Below are positions 39,468 through 48,626 of a stretch of DNA of 64,000 nucleotides, piece after piece (position 1 is the first letter of the stretch; every line of letters starts with the position of its first letter). Source of the DNA: an uncultured Chloroflexus sp. GTDB taxonomy: Bacteria > Chloroflexota > Chloroflexia > Chloroflexales > Chloroflexaceae. Under the pieces are notes generated by a model. The model made no database searches. It was given only the letters and a program-made list of their open reading frames with translations, and was not told where the DNA came from. The stretch lies in the NCBI RefSeq assembly GCF_937951745.1, contig NZ_CALFBQ010000029.1, positions 1 through 64,000 of the forward strand. Reading direction: 5' to 3'. Both the position numbers and the translations under genes were made by a program.

Positions 39468-41006
39468 TTATTCATCGTGACCAATTTGCTGGAGCGTGCG
39501 CCGGATCGCATCGCGCTGGCGGCGGTTCGATGGGCGCTCAATCTCGTCTTCATCATCATCGTGGTCGCGGCGGCGGCGATCACGGTCACGATCGCGGCGA
39601 TTGCTCGGCCCGCCGAACTTCGTCAACAGGTCTTCAATGGTAGCATTGCCCTCAAAGGTGTCTTCATCTTCCTCGCCGACGACATACATTTCAGGAGCCG
39701 GCTGGGCGCTGCGCCGTTCGCGGCGATCACGCCGCTCGCCGCGCTCGCTGCGTTCGCCGCGCTCGCTGCGTTCGCCGCGTTCACCCCGCTCACGGGCTGC
39801 CTGTGCGGCCGCGGTATAGCGCTCAAAGTTACTGCGGCCACCACGGGCAGGCGCGGCCTCTTCCGCCGGCTCACTTGCCTCAGCGCTCGCCGCTGCTTCC
39901 GGCTGCTCCTCTTCAAGGCGCATGGTCAGGCTGATCCGCTTGCTCTGCTGATCGACGCCGAGTACCTTCACCTTCACCTTATCGCCGACCTTGACCACAT
40001 CTTCAACCTTGGCCACGCGGTGCGGGGCGAGCGCCGAGATATGGACGAGGCCATCGCGGCCAACGCCGATATCAACGAAAGCGCCGAAGGTAGCGATACC
40101 GCTAACGGTGCCTTCGACAATCTGGCCCGGCTCAAGCTGCTGCATACGCTGGGTGCGCAGCGCCCGGCGCAGGCTCAGGCTGATGCGGGCAGCCTCGCCA
40201 TCAATCTCAAGCACCTTAAACTGATAGCGCTCACCGACCTTCACCGCATCTTCCGGCTTCTCAACCCGACCTTCGGCCAGTTCGCTGACGTGGATCAAGC
40301 CATCTTTGCCGACGCCGATATCGGCGAAGGCGCCGAAGGGGGCAAAGCCGGTAATCACACCTTCGACGACATCACCAACGCGCAGACTGGCCAGCTTCTC
40401 GCGGTCGATCTCTTGACGGCGCGGCTGCGATTGTTGCTGCGGTTGGCGCGCACGGCGCGGCGTTTCCGCCCGGGCAGGGTCGCGCATCGTCAAGCTGATC
40501 CGGCGCGCATCGGTATCAATACTCTTGACCCACACCTTTACCGTATCGCCGATCTGCACCAATTCCGAAGGCGTCTCTATCCGGCGATCGCTCATTTCTG
40601 AGATATGGACGAGACCGTCGCGGCCCACGCCAATATCGACGAAGACGCCGTACAACGCGATCGACGTAATCTTGCCTTCCAGTTCCATGCCGGGTTGCAA
40701 ATCCTTCAACCGGCGCGGTTTTTGCAGTTGTTGTTCACCCACCGGCGTAAAACTTGCGCCGGCCGGTTCCGCCGCGGAGGGCGCACCTTCATCTGCGGTG
40801 GCTGGAGCCATTGCCGCCGGAGCATCAGCAGCCTCCCCTGCGGCGGCGGGCTGGTCCGCCTCCTGCTCAGGGGTAGGCGCTACCGCCTCTGCCGGCTGAG
40901 TAAGCGCGGCGACGGCAGCCTCAGCCGCCGGAGCAGTAGCTGCCGCGAGAGGCGTGTCAGGCAGCTCGCCCGCAGCGACCTCATCCCTACGTACCTGATC
41001 CGTCAT
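39468..41006 (-). CDS. S1-domain RNA-binding protein with low-complexity ends
   Basis: The 512 residues have an Ala/Pro/Glu-rich N-terminal region (residues 1-90), three S1 domains (about 95-180, 200-280 and 285-365) each with the FVDIGVGRDGLVH(I/V)SE-type core (for example GVFVDIGVGRDGLVHIS), and a C-terminal charged region with repeated RGER/RSER units. The C-terminal repeats resemble RGG-type or arginine-serine-like RNA-binding tails. Such proteins are related to bacterial ribosomal protein S1 and are likely to bind mRNA during translation initiation or decay. The number of S1 domains is below the usual four to six of full-length S1. The gene is monocistronic. Confidence 0.85.
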   Translation of the reverse strand: MTDQVRRDEVAAGELPDTPLAAATAPAAEAAVAALTQPAEAVAPTPEQEADQPAAAGEAADAPAAMAPATADEGAPSAAEPAGASFTPVGEQQLQKPRRLKDLQPGMELEGKITSIALYGVFVDIGVGRDGLVHISEMSDRRIETPSELVQIGDTVKVWVKSIDTDARRISLTMRDPARAETPRRARQPQQQSQPRRQEIDREKLASLRVGDVVEGVITGFAPFGAFADIGVGKDGLIHVSELAEGRVEKPEDAVKVGERYQFKVLEIDGEAARISLSLRRALRTQRMQQLEPGQIVEGTVSGIATFGAFVDIGVGRDGLVHISALAPHRVAKVEDVVKVGDKVKVKVLGVDQQSKRISLTMRLEEEQPEAAASAEASEPAEEAAPARGGRSNFERYTAAAQAARERGERGERSERGERSERGERRDRRERRSAQPAPEMYVVGEEDEDTFEGNATIEDLLTKFGGPSNRRDRDRDRRRRDHDDDEDEIERPSNRRQRDAIRRTLQQIGHDE

Positions 41007-41093
41007 TTCCTACCTTCCTCCTCACGTAAACGATTACCGAAGCTATGGTTGTGGCATCAAGCAACCACGTTGCCGGACGCACACCGACGTATA

Positions 41094-43184
41094 TTACGAG
41101 CGCATTTGCTGCCGCACCGCACGGACAAGGCCGTCATCATGCAGATCTTCCAACCGATAGTACACACCGCGCAAACATTCGGCCAGCCGGCGCGAGAGGC
41201 CCCGATCGAAATTCGGGTGCTCGGTATCGATCACAATTGAATGGATCTGATGCGCGGCGATCATCTCTGCGATCCGGTACGCCTCTTGCTGGGGCGGCAA
41301 GTCCGACAGCGCCACATTTGCCTGCCCGTCTGTTAATAGTACCATCAGCGGTACCACTTCTGTATCACGCCGGCGAGCGCGTTCGAGCAACTCGAAGGCG
41401 GTAATCAAACCGCGTGACAACGGCGTCTTGCCACCGGTCGGCAGCGATTGCAAGCGGCGTTGCGCCAAATCGACGCTGTTGGTCAACGGCAATAGCACGC
41501 GGGCATAATCGCGCTGAAAGCTGACCAAACCCACCTGATCGCGGCGTTGATAAGCATCGCGCAGCAGCGAGAGGACAGCGGCTTTGGTGGCTTGCATTCG
41601 CTCTTCGGCGGCCATGCTCCAACTTGCATCAACCACGAAGCACACCGCATTGCGCGTGCGGCGGACCCGCACCTTTTGGCGGAGATCAGACCGCTTAATC
41701 AACACTTTTGGATGCCGGCGATGGGGCGAGCCAATGGTATGCATCAACTCAGTGCGACGCTTACGCTGATAGATCGCCGCTTCGCGCAAGGTGGCATCGA
41801 GCGCCAAATCGGTCACACGCGCGGCGCGACGGCTGGTAATGTAGCGCCCTTGCTTGCGCGTCGTGCGCGAGCGCGAGCGGCGACCGGGAGCGTGACGTTG
41901 ACGGCGATCAGGCGTCGCTTCGAGGCGGCGCGGCTTAAAGATGTCCCCAGCTTTGTATTCAGCACCGCCGGTTGATCGATCATCGGTTGGCGTGGTCGCT
42001 TCGGGCGTACCGGCCCCGCCAACCGAAACCGTGGCGCTGCCGCCGCCGCTCTCATTGCCGCCTTCATCGTTGCCATTGCTCACATCGGTGAGGTCAGGGT
42101 TTTTTTTTACTTCAGCCTGCGCACTGACCTCTTCGACCCGCTTGCCATATTGGTCAAGGATGCTGGCCATCCGTTGCTCGTCAAGCTTGACTTCGCCGAA
42201 CGGTTGGCGGCGCATACGGTGGGGCAGGGCCAGTTCGGCGGCCAGCCGGATATCTTCGGCGAGCAGCATGCGCCGGCCACTCCAAGCCGCGTGGGTACGG
42301 GCCGTTTCAAGGATGGTCAGATCGGCGCGGTGGCCATCAACCCCCATCTCAATGCAGAGACTGGCGACAACCGCCATGTCGGTGCGATCGATCCGCACTT
42401 GAGGCAGCAAGGCGCGGGCAGCGGCAATTCGTTGCGTCAATGATTCCTCAGCTTCGTGCCATTGCTGGATGAAGCCGAACGGATCGGCTTCGTAGGCCAT
42501 GCGCCGCTCGATAACGGCCACACGGTCATTCACATCGGTCAGGCCAACCACTTCCACCGCCAAGCCGAAACGGTCGAGCAACTGCGGGCGCAATTCACCT
42601 TCTTCGGGGTTCATCGTGCCGACGAGGATGAAGCGGGCCGGGTGCGACACGCTCACACCCTCGCGCTCGACGGTGTTCACGCCCATCGCTGCGGCGTCGA
42701 GCAGCAGATCGACGAGATGATCGTCAAGCAGATTGACCTCATCAACGTAGAGCACACCGCGATTGACTTGCGCCAGCAACCCCGGCTCAAAGCGGCGTTG
42801 ACCTTCGGTAATCGCGTGTTCGAGGTCGAGCGAGCCTACCACCCGGTCTTCCGAGGCTGAAACCGGCAATTCCACCAGTCGGATCGGGCGCACCATCGTT
42901 GGCAGCGGCCCTTGCGCGAGACGGGCTTGGCAAGAAGCGCACAGCGTCGCCGGCGTGTCGGGATCGCAACTGTAGGGGCAATCAACCACTACGTTGATCG
43001 ATGGCAACAAGCGCGTCAGCGCGCGCACCGCGGTTGATTTGGCCGTCCCCTTCTCGCCGCGAATCAGCACGCCACCAATGCGGGGGTTGATCGCATTGAG
43101 AATCAGAGCGCGTTTGAGCCGCTCTTGGCCGACAATGGCGGAGAATGGATAGACCGGTCGTTGCGGAAGGCTTGTGATATTCAC
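41094..43184 (-). CDS. Fused ChlI-ChlD-type metal chelatase ATPase (Mg or Co chelatase)
   Basis: A 696-residue AAA+ and von Willebrand A fusion. The N-terminal domain has Walker [10 protein letters not shown] (43-51) and [20 protein letters not shown] as Walker B. An insertion holds four cysteines, C69, C73, C82 and C85 ([17 protein letters not shown]), probably a zinc site. A Gly/Asn/Arg-rich acidic linker spans about 355-435. The C-terminal VWA domain has the MIDAS motif [10 protein letters not shown]. In magnesium chelatase the ChlI and ChlD subunits are separate. Fused forms occur with cobalt or nickel chelatases and in some BchD proteins. It could be the D/I component for BChl synthesis or for cobalamin. 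No H or CobN subunit is nearby. Confidence 0.85.
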   Translation of the reverse strand: MNITSLPQRPVYPFSAIVGQERLKRALILNAINPRIGGVLIRGEKGTAKSTAVRALTRLLPSINVVVDCPYSCDPDTPATLCASCQARLAQGPLPTMVRPIRLVELPVSASEDRVVGSLDLEHAITEGQRRFEPGLLAQVNRGVLYVDEVNLLDDHLVDLLLDAAAMGVNTVEREGVSVSHPARFILVGTMNPEEGELRPQLLDRFGLAVEVVGLTDVNDRVAVIERRMAYEADPFGFIQQWHEAEESLTQRIAAARALLPQVRIDRTDMAVVASLCIEMGVDGHRADLTILETARTHAAWSGRRMLLAEDIRLAAELALPHRMRRQPFGEVKLDEQRMASILDQYGKRVEEVSAQAEVKKNPDLTDVSNGNDEGGNESGGGSATVSVGGAGTPEATTPTDDRSTGGAEYKAGDIFKPRRLEATPDRRQRHAPGRRSRSRTTRKQGRYITSRRAARVTDLALDATLREAAIYQRKRRTELMHTIGSPHRRHPKVLIKRSDLRQKVRVRRTRNAVCFVVDASWSMAAEERMQATKAAVLSLLRDAYQRRDQVGLVSFQRDYARVLLPLTNSVDLAQRRLQSLPTGGKTPLSRGLITAFELLERARRRDTEVVPLMVLLTDGQANVALSDLPPQQEAYRIAEMIAAHQIHSIVIDTEHPNFDRGLSRRLAECLRGVYYRLEDLHDDGLVRAVRQQMRS

Positions 43185-43476
43185 GACAACAAAAATCTTC
43201 TAGCTCAATGCGAGCCAGAAGCCATAGCAGCAATGCCGCATAATGTTGGGATGTGGCATCTTCATCATCCGGCGAGCAAACTTGACCTACGGCAATGCTT
43301 ACAGCGAACACGTCCACGTGCTTGCAACGAAGCATCATAGCAATTGTGTCATAAAGCCGCCGAAAAGTCAAATGACGCTGTGCGTGATCAGGGGAGAATG
43401 GGAGACGGATGAACGCGGGTGGAGGAATGGGACGTAGATGGACACGGATCCGTGTCTGAATTACGGTGGGCCAGTA
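43185..43476. other. Divergent intergenic region between the chelatase and mreB genes
   Basis: About 290 bases without a gene. It contains a perfect 16-bp palindrome, GACACGGATCCGTGTC, at 43441-43456. This lies just before the mreB promoter and might be an operator or part of a dispersed palindrome. Confidence 0.55.
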
Positions 43477-43485
43477 TGCTATAAT
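43477..43485 (+). promoter_or_regulatory. Extended -10 promoter of the mreB operon
   Basis: TGC followed directly by TATAAT (43480-43485) is an extended -10 element. No clear -35 box is seen. The GTG start of mreB is 87 bases downstream. A 16-bp palindrome ends 21 bases upstream of the element. Confidence 0.6.
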
Positions 43486-43571
43486 ATAGCGATTCAATCC
43501 GGGCTTATCCCGGCGTTGAGTTTGGTGACGGCAGCAGCGGGCTGCCGGCGGGTAAGACGTGGAGTGTACTC

Positions 43572-44651
43572 GTGGGTTTCAACCCCTTCAATACGATTTT
43601 TGGCGCTTTTAGCCGCGATCTTGGCATTGATCTGGGCACTGCCAACACGTTAGTGCATGTGCGCGGCAAGGGCATTGTGATTAGCGAACCATCGGTGGTG
43701 GCCATCGATACGCGCACCAAGAAGGTTCATGCGGTCGGGGCGGAAGCCAAGGCGATGGTAGGCAAAACGCCGGCTAATATCGTGGCGGTGCGTCCATTGA
43801 AGGATGGCGTGATCGCCGATTTCGATGTGGTCGAGCAGATGCTAGCCTACTTTATCAAGAAAGCGCATGCCTATGCCGCATTGCCGTTAGTCGATCCCCG
43901 CCCGCGGGTGGTGGTCGGCGTGCCATCGGGTGTGACGGAAGTCGAGAAGCGCGCGGCGCGCGAAGCGGCGCTGAATGCCAAAGCGCGTGAAGCTTACGTG
44001 GTGGAAGAGCCGATGGCGGCTGCGATCGGGGCCGGGTTGCCGGTCGAAGAGCCAATTGGATCGATGATCGTTGATATTGGCGGCGGCACCACCGAGATTG
44101 CGGTGATTGCCCTTGGCGGCATTGTCATCAATCACTCGATCCGGATCGCCGGCGACGAGATTGACGAGGCGATCATTCAGTTTGCCCGCCGCGAATACAA
44201 CCTCTTGATTGGTGAACGGATGGCTGAAAAAGCGAAAATTGCCGCGGGTTCGGCCTATCCGCTTGATGAAGAGATTAAAGTGGTGTTGCGCGGGCGCGAT
44301 CTGCTAACCGGCTTGCCCAAAGCGATCGAGATCAGCTCGGTTGAGTTACGCGAGGGCATTGCCGGCCCGGTGAATGCGATTGTCGCCGAAGTGCGGGCCG
44401 CGCTCGAAGAGACGCCGCCGGAGCTGGTGGCCGATATTATGGAGCATGGGATCATGCTGGCCGGCGGCGGCTCGTTGCTGCATGGCCTTGATAAGCGGAT
44501 TGCAGCTGAGACGCGCATGCCGGTGCATATCGCGCAAGACCCGCTCTCGTGTGTGGCTCGCGGCGCCGGCAAGATGGTCGAACACTTCGATAATAGCGTC
44601 TATCAAGATATTCTGACGCGCGCGCAAACGAGCCGGCGGGTACGGAGATAG
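43572..44651 (+). CDS. mreB: Rod shape-determining protein MreB
   Basis: The 359-residue protein begins with a GTG. The actin-fold phosphate-binding motifs are DLGTANTLVHV (residues 18-28) and MIVDIGGGTTEIAVIAL, followed by AGDEIDEAI and a C-terminal MLAGGGSLLHGLD. The N-terminal VGFNPFNTIFGAFSRDLG contains the amphipathic membrane-binding stretch. MreB filaments guide peptidoglycan synthesis and set the rod or filament diameter. It is followed at once by a small duplicated segment and then mreC. Its last residues are RRVRR. Confidence 0.97.
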   Translation: MGFNPFNTIFGAFSRDLGIDLGTANTLVHVRGKGIVISEPSVVAIDTRTKKVHAVGAEAKAMVGKTPANIVAVRPLKDGVIADFDVVEQMLAYFIKKAHAYAALPLVDPRPRVVVGVPSGVTEVEKRAAREAALNAKAREAYVVEEPMAAAIGAGLPVEEPIGSMIVDIGGGTTEIAVIALGGIVINHSIRIAGDEIDEAIIQFARREYNLLIGERMAEKAKIAAGSAYPLDEEIKVVLRGRDLLTGLPKAIEISSVELREGIAGPVNAIVAEVRAALEETPPELVADIMEHGIMLAGGGSLLHGLDKRIAAETRMPVHIAQDPLSCVARGAGKMVEHFDNSVYQDILTRAQTSRRVRR

Positions 44652-44737
44652 CGCATGCGCGACTTTCTCGACAGCAGATTACCCTTGACTAGCAGGCGAA
44701 GGCGGGTACGGAGATAGCGCATGCGCGACTTTCTTGA
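44635..44737 (+). repeat. 66-bp tandem duplication at the mreB-mreC junction
   Basis: The 34 bases from 44635 to 44668 are identical to 44701-44734. They cover the end of mreB, its stop and the first codons of mreC. The copies are offset by 66 bases, which is 22 codons, so the mreC copy at 44721 is the real start and the first copy is the duplicated one. Confidence 0.92.
44655..44717 (+). pseudogene. 20-codon chimeric mini-ORF between mreB and mreC
   Basis: ATG CGC GAC and so on encodes MRDFLDSRLPLTSRRRRVRR. The first six residues are those of MreC and the last are those of MreB, so it was made by the tandem duplication. Its start context is the same as that of mreC. It may be translated as a small peptide, but I consider it a by-product. 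Confidence 0.75.
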
Positions 44738-45629
44738 TGATCGCCCACTGAAATTACGCCGTGATCGCAGCGGCGATCGTCATTATTGGCGAGTAGTCGC
44801 GCTAGCGGTTGGGTTGGCGTTGATCAGCGTACTGCTAATCATCCTCGACCGGCAAGGGATTGTGGCGCCGGCGCGGTTGGCAGTGCGCGAGGCGGTGCAA
44901 CCGCTAGCCGGCTGGTTGAGCGAGCGCCGTGCTATGATCGAGTCGTGGTGGGCGACACCGCGTGACGTGGCGGCGTTGCAAAACCGGATTGCTGAACTGG
45001 AAGCGGAAAATGCGCGCCTCAACAGTGAAGTGCTGCGACTTGAACAGGCGCGAGTTGAGAATATCTTTTTACGTCAGCAACTGGCCATTACCCGCACGTA
45101 CCCATGGAAAATCCTCGGCGCTGAGGTGATGGTGCGCGCGCCCGATGCGGCGCGGCGAGTGTTAACCATCGCGCGCGGCGCTGAGGATGGTGTGCGGGTA
45201 GGAATGGCAGTGATCGGGCAGCAACCGGGTAGCTCACCGGCCCTCATTGGTGTCGTAGAGGCTGTGGGGCCGCGCACCGCCGATGTGTTGATGATTACCG
45301 ATATCAGTAGCCAGCTCAGCGTGCGTTTGTTGCAGGCCGATGGCGCACCGTTAGGGTTGATGCAAGGTCAATGGCAGCGCGGCTCGCGTTTACGGGTGGA
45401 ATTAATCGATCGCAACGTAACGATGCGGGTGGGCGAGCGGGTGGTGACCGCCGGTTTGAGCGGGGCGCTTGATCTGCCACTCGATCTGGCGGCGATGCCG
45501 GCAGCCGTGCCGATCGGTGCGATCGAGACGGTACAGCAAGAGGGACAGCGCCAGATAGGTGCGATCAGGCCCTTTGTCGATCCGGATCAGGTGCGCTACG
45601 TGTGGGTGATTCTCAGCCAAGACGAATAG
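44721..45629 (+). CDS. mreC: Rod shape-determining protein MreC
   Basis: The 302 residues have a basic start (RDFLDDRPLKLRRDRSGDRHYW), one transmembrane helix at about residues 29-47, a coiled coil at about 75-120 (LQNRIAELEAENARLNSE) and the beta-barrel domain with the typical VLTIARGAEDGVRVGMAVIG and GLSGALDLPL segments. MreC bridges MreB/MreD with the peptidoglycan synthases outside the membrane. Overlap with mreD by 28 bases indicates coupled translation. Confidence 0.95.
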   Translation: MRDFLDDRPLKLRRDRSGDRHYWRVVALAVGLALISVLLIILDRQGIVAPARLAVREAVQPLAGWLSERRAMIESWWATPRDVAALQNRIAELEAENARLNSEVLRLEQARVENIFLRQQLAITRTYPWKILGAEVMVRAPDAARRVLTIARGAEDGVRVGMAVIGQQPGSSPALIGVVEAVGPRTADVLMITDISSQLSVRLLQADGAPLGLMQGQWQRGSRLRVELIDRNVTMRVGERVVTAGLSGALDLPLDLAAMPAAVPIGAIETVQQEGQRQIGAIRPFVDPDQVRYVWVILSQDE

Positions 45630-46135
45630 AAGAACGGCTGGCGCGCGAGCTGGGGCTGGCCTTGGTTTTGCTGGCGCTGGCGCTCGTGCAGGTAACGTTG
45701 CTGACGGGCCTCGCAGGCTTTAGTGTCCCGATCCTGCTGGTACTGGCAATTGCGCGCGCCTTGGTTGGCGCCGGCACTGCCGAACCGGTGCGCGGGTTGA
45801 TGCGCGGGGTGTGGTGGGCATTTTACGGTGGGTTGGCGCTTGATGTGTTGGGCACTATGCCGCTCGGCAGCCATGCCGTGGCCCAACTCCTAGCAGTGGT
45901 CATTGTCAGTTTAGCTGCCCGGCGGTTTGCCGTAGAACGTCCGCTCGTACCTTTGCTAGCCGTGGCTATTGGTACGGTTATCTACGAAGTAACGCTGGCC
46001 TTGATTACCTCACCGGTAATCGCAGATTGGCAGAGGTATGGGTTGGTGGTGGTGGCCCCATCGGTGCTGCTGGCTTTGATTCCAACCCTGCCGGCGGTGG
46101 CGATTGTTTACCGGTTGGTGCGAGCGGATGGGTAG
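45602..46135 (+). CDS. mreD: Rod shape-determining protein MreD
   Basis: A GTG start inside the 3' end of mreC gives 177 residues, with the frame shifted relative to mreC. The protein has about five hydrophobic segments (for example LGLALVLLALALVQVTLL, AFYGGLALDVLGTMPLGSHAVA) and is basic in its loops. It matches MreD in size, topology and position between mreC and the elongation PBP. An overlap of 28 bases is longer than usual. Confidence 0.9.
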   Translation: MGDSQPRRIEERLARELGLALVLLALALVQVTLLTGLAGFSVPILLVLAIARALVGAGTAEPVRGLMRGVWWAFYGGLALDVLGTMPLGSHAVAQLLAVVIVSLAARRFAVERPLVPLLAVAIGTVIYEVTLALITSPVIADWQRYGLVVVAPSVLLALIPTLPAVAIVYRLVRADG

Positions 46136-46160
46136 ATAAGCGAAAGGCTGATGCCCAGTT

Positions 46161-48461
46161 ATGGCGAGAATCATTGCGCTACGGAGTGTCTTATTGCTCG
46201 TGGTGGTTGTGCTGGTGGCGCGGCTGGCGCAACTGCAACTGGTGCAAACTGATGCGCAGCGGTTTGGCGCCGATATTGAAGTCACCACCCGTCGGTATCT
46301 GACCAACCAACCGCGGCGCGGCGAGATCTTCGATGCGCGCGGGGCATTACTTGCCGAGAGCGTGCCGATCTATAATCTGGCAGTGGTGCCGGGCCAATTG
46401 CCGTCAGCAAGCAGCGCGCCTGAGCAGCGGGCGTTGACGTTGGCCCGGCTGGCGCAGATTGCCGGGTTGCCGGCAACTCTCATTATTGATCCTGCCAGCG
46501 CAATTGAAACGACCCCCGGCTTGCGCACCGAGTTAGCAGTATTGGGGACACTGCCTTCGCTCACGTCAACTACGACCCTCACGCTTACCATTGCTCCGCC
46601 CGATATCTTGCGTGCACTAACGATTAGCCAAACCTATCGCGACGTCGCAATACTGGCCAATCCGGTCGAACAGCTTTTGCAACAGGCCAACGCTCGGAGT
46701 TACCAGCCGGTCGTGATTAAAGAGGATATTTCGCCGGAGTTGGTATTAGCATTGCGCGAAAACGCCAATTACTTGCCCGGCGCGCGAGTGATCGAAGGTT
46801 TCCGCCGGCGTTACCCGTTGAGCAGTGCCATTCCCTCGCTGTCGCACCTGCTCGGTTACGTGGGCCGGATCAATGCCTGCGAGCTAGTGGTCGTGAATCC
46901 GGCCAGTTCGTGGCTGCGAGGTTTGGTTGATATTACGGCCAACGCGCCAACGTGCGGACTGATGACCAAGCGCATTGATCCGGCCAGTGTTGGGTTGCCG
47001 CCCTATTTGCCGAGTGATCAGATTGGCAAAGATGGCCTTGAAGGCGCGTATGAGCAGGTGTTGCGCGGTCAGATGGGTATTGACTCATTGCTCGTTGATG
47101 CGTTGCAGCGCCCGGTCAGCGATGTTACTACGCTGCGCCCGGTCGCCAACGGTCATGATCTGGTGCTGACCATTGATGCTCGGTTTCAGGCCGAAGTTGA
47201 GCGCATCTTACAGCGCTGGATCAATGAAGGCGAGCAGCGGCGGCAAACGGTGCGCGAAGCGCACAAACGGGCATATGATCCCATCGTGGCTGGGGTTGCA
47301 GTTGCACTCGATCCGCGCAACGGACGAGTGCTGGCGATGGTCAGCCTGCCCGATTACGACAACAATATCTGGGTTGATCCGGCGCGGGCCAATGATCTGC
47401 GGGCATTGCTAGCACCGCCGAGCGCCGAAGCGCAACGCGAGTTGCAGCGGCTAGCGCCGTTTACCAATCGCGCTATTGCCGGTCAATATCCGCCCGGTTC
47501 AACACTAAAGCAGTTCGTGGGAGCGGTAGCGTTGCAGCAAGGGGTGATTGCTGCCGATACGAAACTCCGTGATCCCGGTCTGCTACGCCTGATTGAACGC
47601 AGTGGCGCTGAGTTTATTTTGCCCAACTCGGTGCGCAATCGTGACAATGGGCTGATTGATGTGCGTGATGCGCTGCGCCTCTCGTCAAACGTCTTTTTCG
47701 CCAGTATTGCTGGCGGCAACGATCAGGCGACCAACCTTGATCAGCGTGCCTTGCGGATCACTGGTCTCGGTATTGACCAACTAGTCGAGGGGTTGTCGTG
47801 GTTCAATTTTGGCCGGCCAAGCGGGATTGATCTAGTTGGTGAGGCTGGCGGGCGAGTGCCGACGCGGGCGTGGAAGGCGCAGGTCTTGCGTGAAGCGTGG
47901 ACGACCGGTGATACCTACAATACCGCGATCGGTCAGGGCTATCTCGAAGTGACGCCACTGCAACTGGCGGTGGCTGCCGGTGCAATAGCCACCGATGGCA
48001 CCCTCTATCGCCCGCACGTGGTTGACCGAATCGTTGATGAGAATGGCCAGCTTGTGCAGCAAATCCAAGCAGAGCCAATCGGAAAAGCACCGATCGATCC
48101 ACAACATCTGGTGACGATTCGGCAAGGTCTCTGGGCTTCGATCACTGACGGTTTGGGTGTTGCAGCACGGGAAGCCTGCTCGGGTTTGCGGATTGCCGGC
48201 AAGACGGGTACAGCCGAATTTGGGCCGTTGCTCACCACTGCCGATGGCCGGTTGGTACGGCAAAGTCATGCATGGTTTGTTGGATTTGCCCCCTACGAAA
48301 ACCCTGAGATCGTTGTGGTTGTGTTGGTGGAAGGTGTCGGTGACCTCAATGATGGTTCATCAACGATTGCCGTGCCGGCGGTGACGCAGATCATGCAGGC
48401 CTACTTCGGGATCACTCCGCCAGAAAATCCGCCGCCATTCTGTCCAGTGTTACCACGGTAG
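46161..48461 (+). CDS. mrdA: Penicillin-binding protein 2, elongation transpeptidase
   Basis: The 766 residues include an N-terminal transmembrane anchor (residues about 5-25, LRSVLLLVVVVLVARLAQL), the PBP dimerisation domain with LTNQPRRGEIFDARGALLAES, and the transpeptidase domain. Active-site motifs are STLK (Ser447 to Lys450), SSN in LRLSSNVFFAS and KTG in AGKTGTAEFG. PBP2 works with MreBCD and RodA to lengthen the lateral wall. It is the last gene of the mre operon. RodA is not in the window after it. Confidence 0.95.
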   Translation: MARIIALRSVLLLVVVVLVARLAQLQLVQTDAQRFGADIEVTTRRYLTNQPRRGEIFDARGALLAESVPIYNLAVVPGQLPSASSAPEQRALTLARLAQIAGLPATLIIDPASAIETTPGLRTELAVLGTLPSLTSTTTLTLTIAPPDILRALTISQTYRDVAILANPVEQLLQQANARSYQPVVIKEDISPELVLALRENANYLPGARVIEGFRRRYPLSSAIPSLSHLLGYVGRINACELVVVNPASSWLRGLVDITANAPTCGLMTKRIDPASVGLPPYLPSDQIGKDGLEGAYEQVLRGQMGIDSLLVDALQRPVSDVTTLRPVANGHDLVLTIDARFQAEVERILQRWINEGEQRRQTVREAHKRAYDPIVAGVAVALDPRNGRVLAMVSLPDYDNNIWVDPARANDLRALLAPPSAEAQRELQRLAPFTNRAIAGQYPPGSTLKQFVGAVALQQGVIAADTKLRDPGLLRLIERSGAEFILPNSVRNRDNGLIDVRDALRLSSNVFFASIAGGNDQATNLDQRALRITGLGIDQLVEGLSWFNFGRPSGIDLVGEAGGRVPTRAWKAQVLREAWTTGDTYNTAIGQGYLEVTPLQLAVAAGAIATDGTLYRPHVVDRIVDENGQLVQQIQAEPIGKAPIDPQHLVTIRQGLWASITDGLGVAAREACSGLRIAGKTGTAEFGPLLTTADGRLVRQSHAWFVGFAPYENPEIVVVVLVEGVGDLNDGSSTIAVPAVTQIMQAYFGITPPENPPPFCPVLPR

Positions 48462-48626
48462 AGCAAACACGTATCCATTCTGGTGGAGCCAGACAGAGCG
48501 ATGTTAGCACTGCTAACCGTTGTTGTTTGGTGATGGTCGCATCTCCCTCGCTCTCGCCAAGCCTTAGGTGAGGCTTTGATTCTCCATCTCTTCGCTCGTG
48601 ATGGCAGGCGTGATGCATACCTTACG

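Noticed and set aside
39462-40601. Long open frame (379 codons) on the plus strand opposite the S1-domain gene
   Set aside because: It is the reverse complement of a repetitive, GC-rich coding region. It is Ala/Leu/Arg-rich, has no family features, and the minus-strand S1 domains are unmistakable.
43441-43456. Operator of mreB
   Set aside because: The 16-bp palindrome is perfect, but similar CACGGAT-type palindromes are common dispersed sequences. I mention it only inside the intergenic entry.
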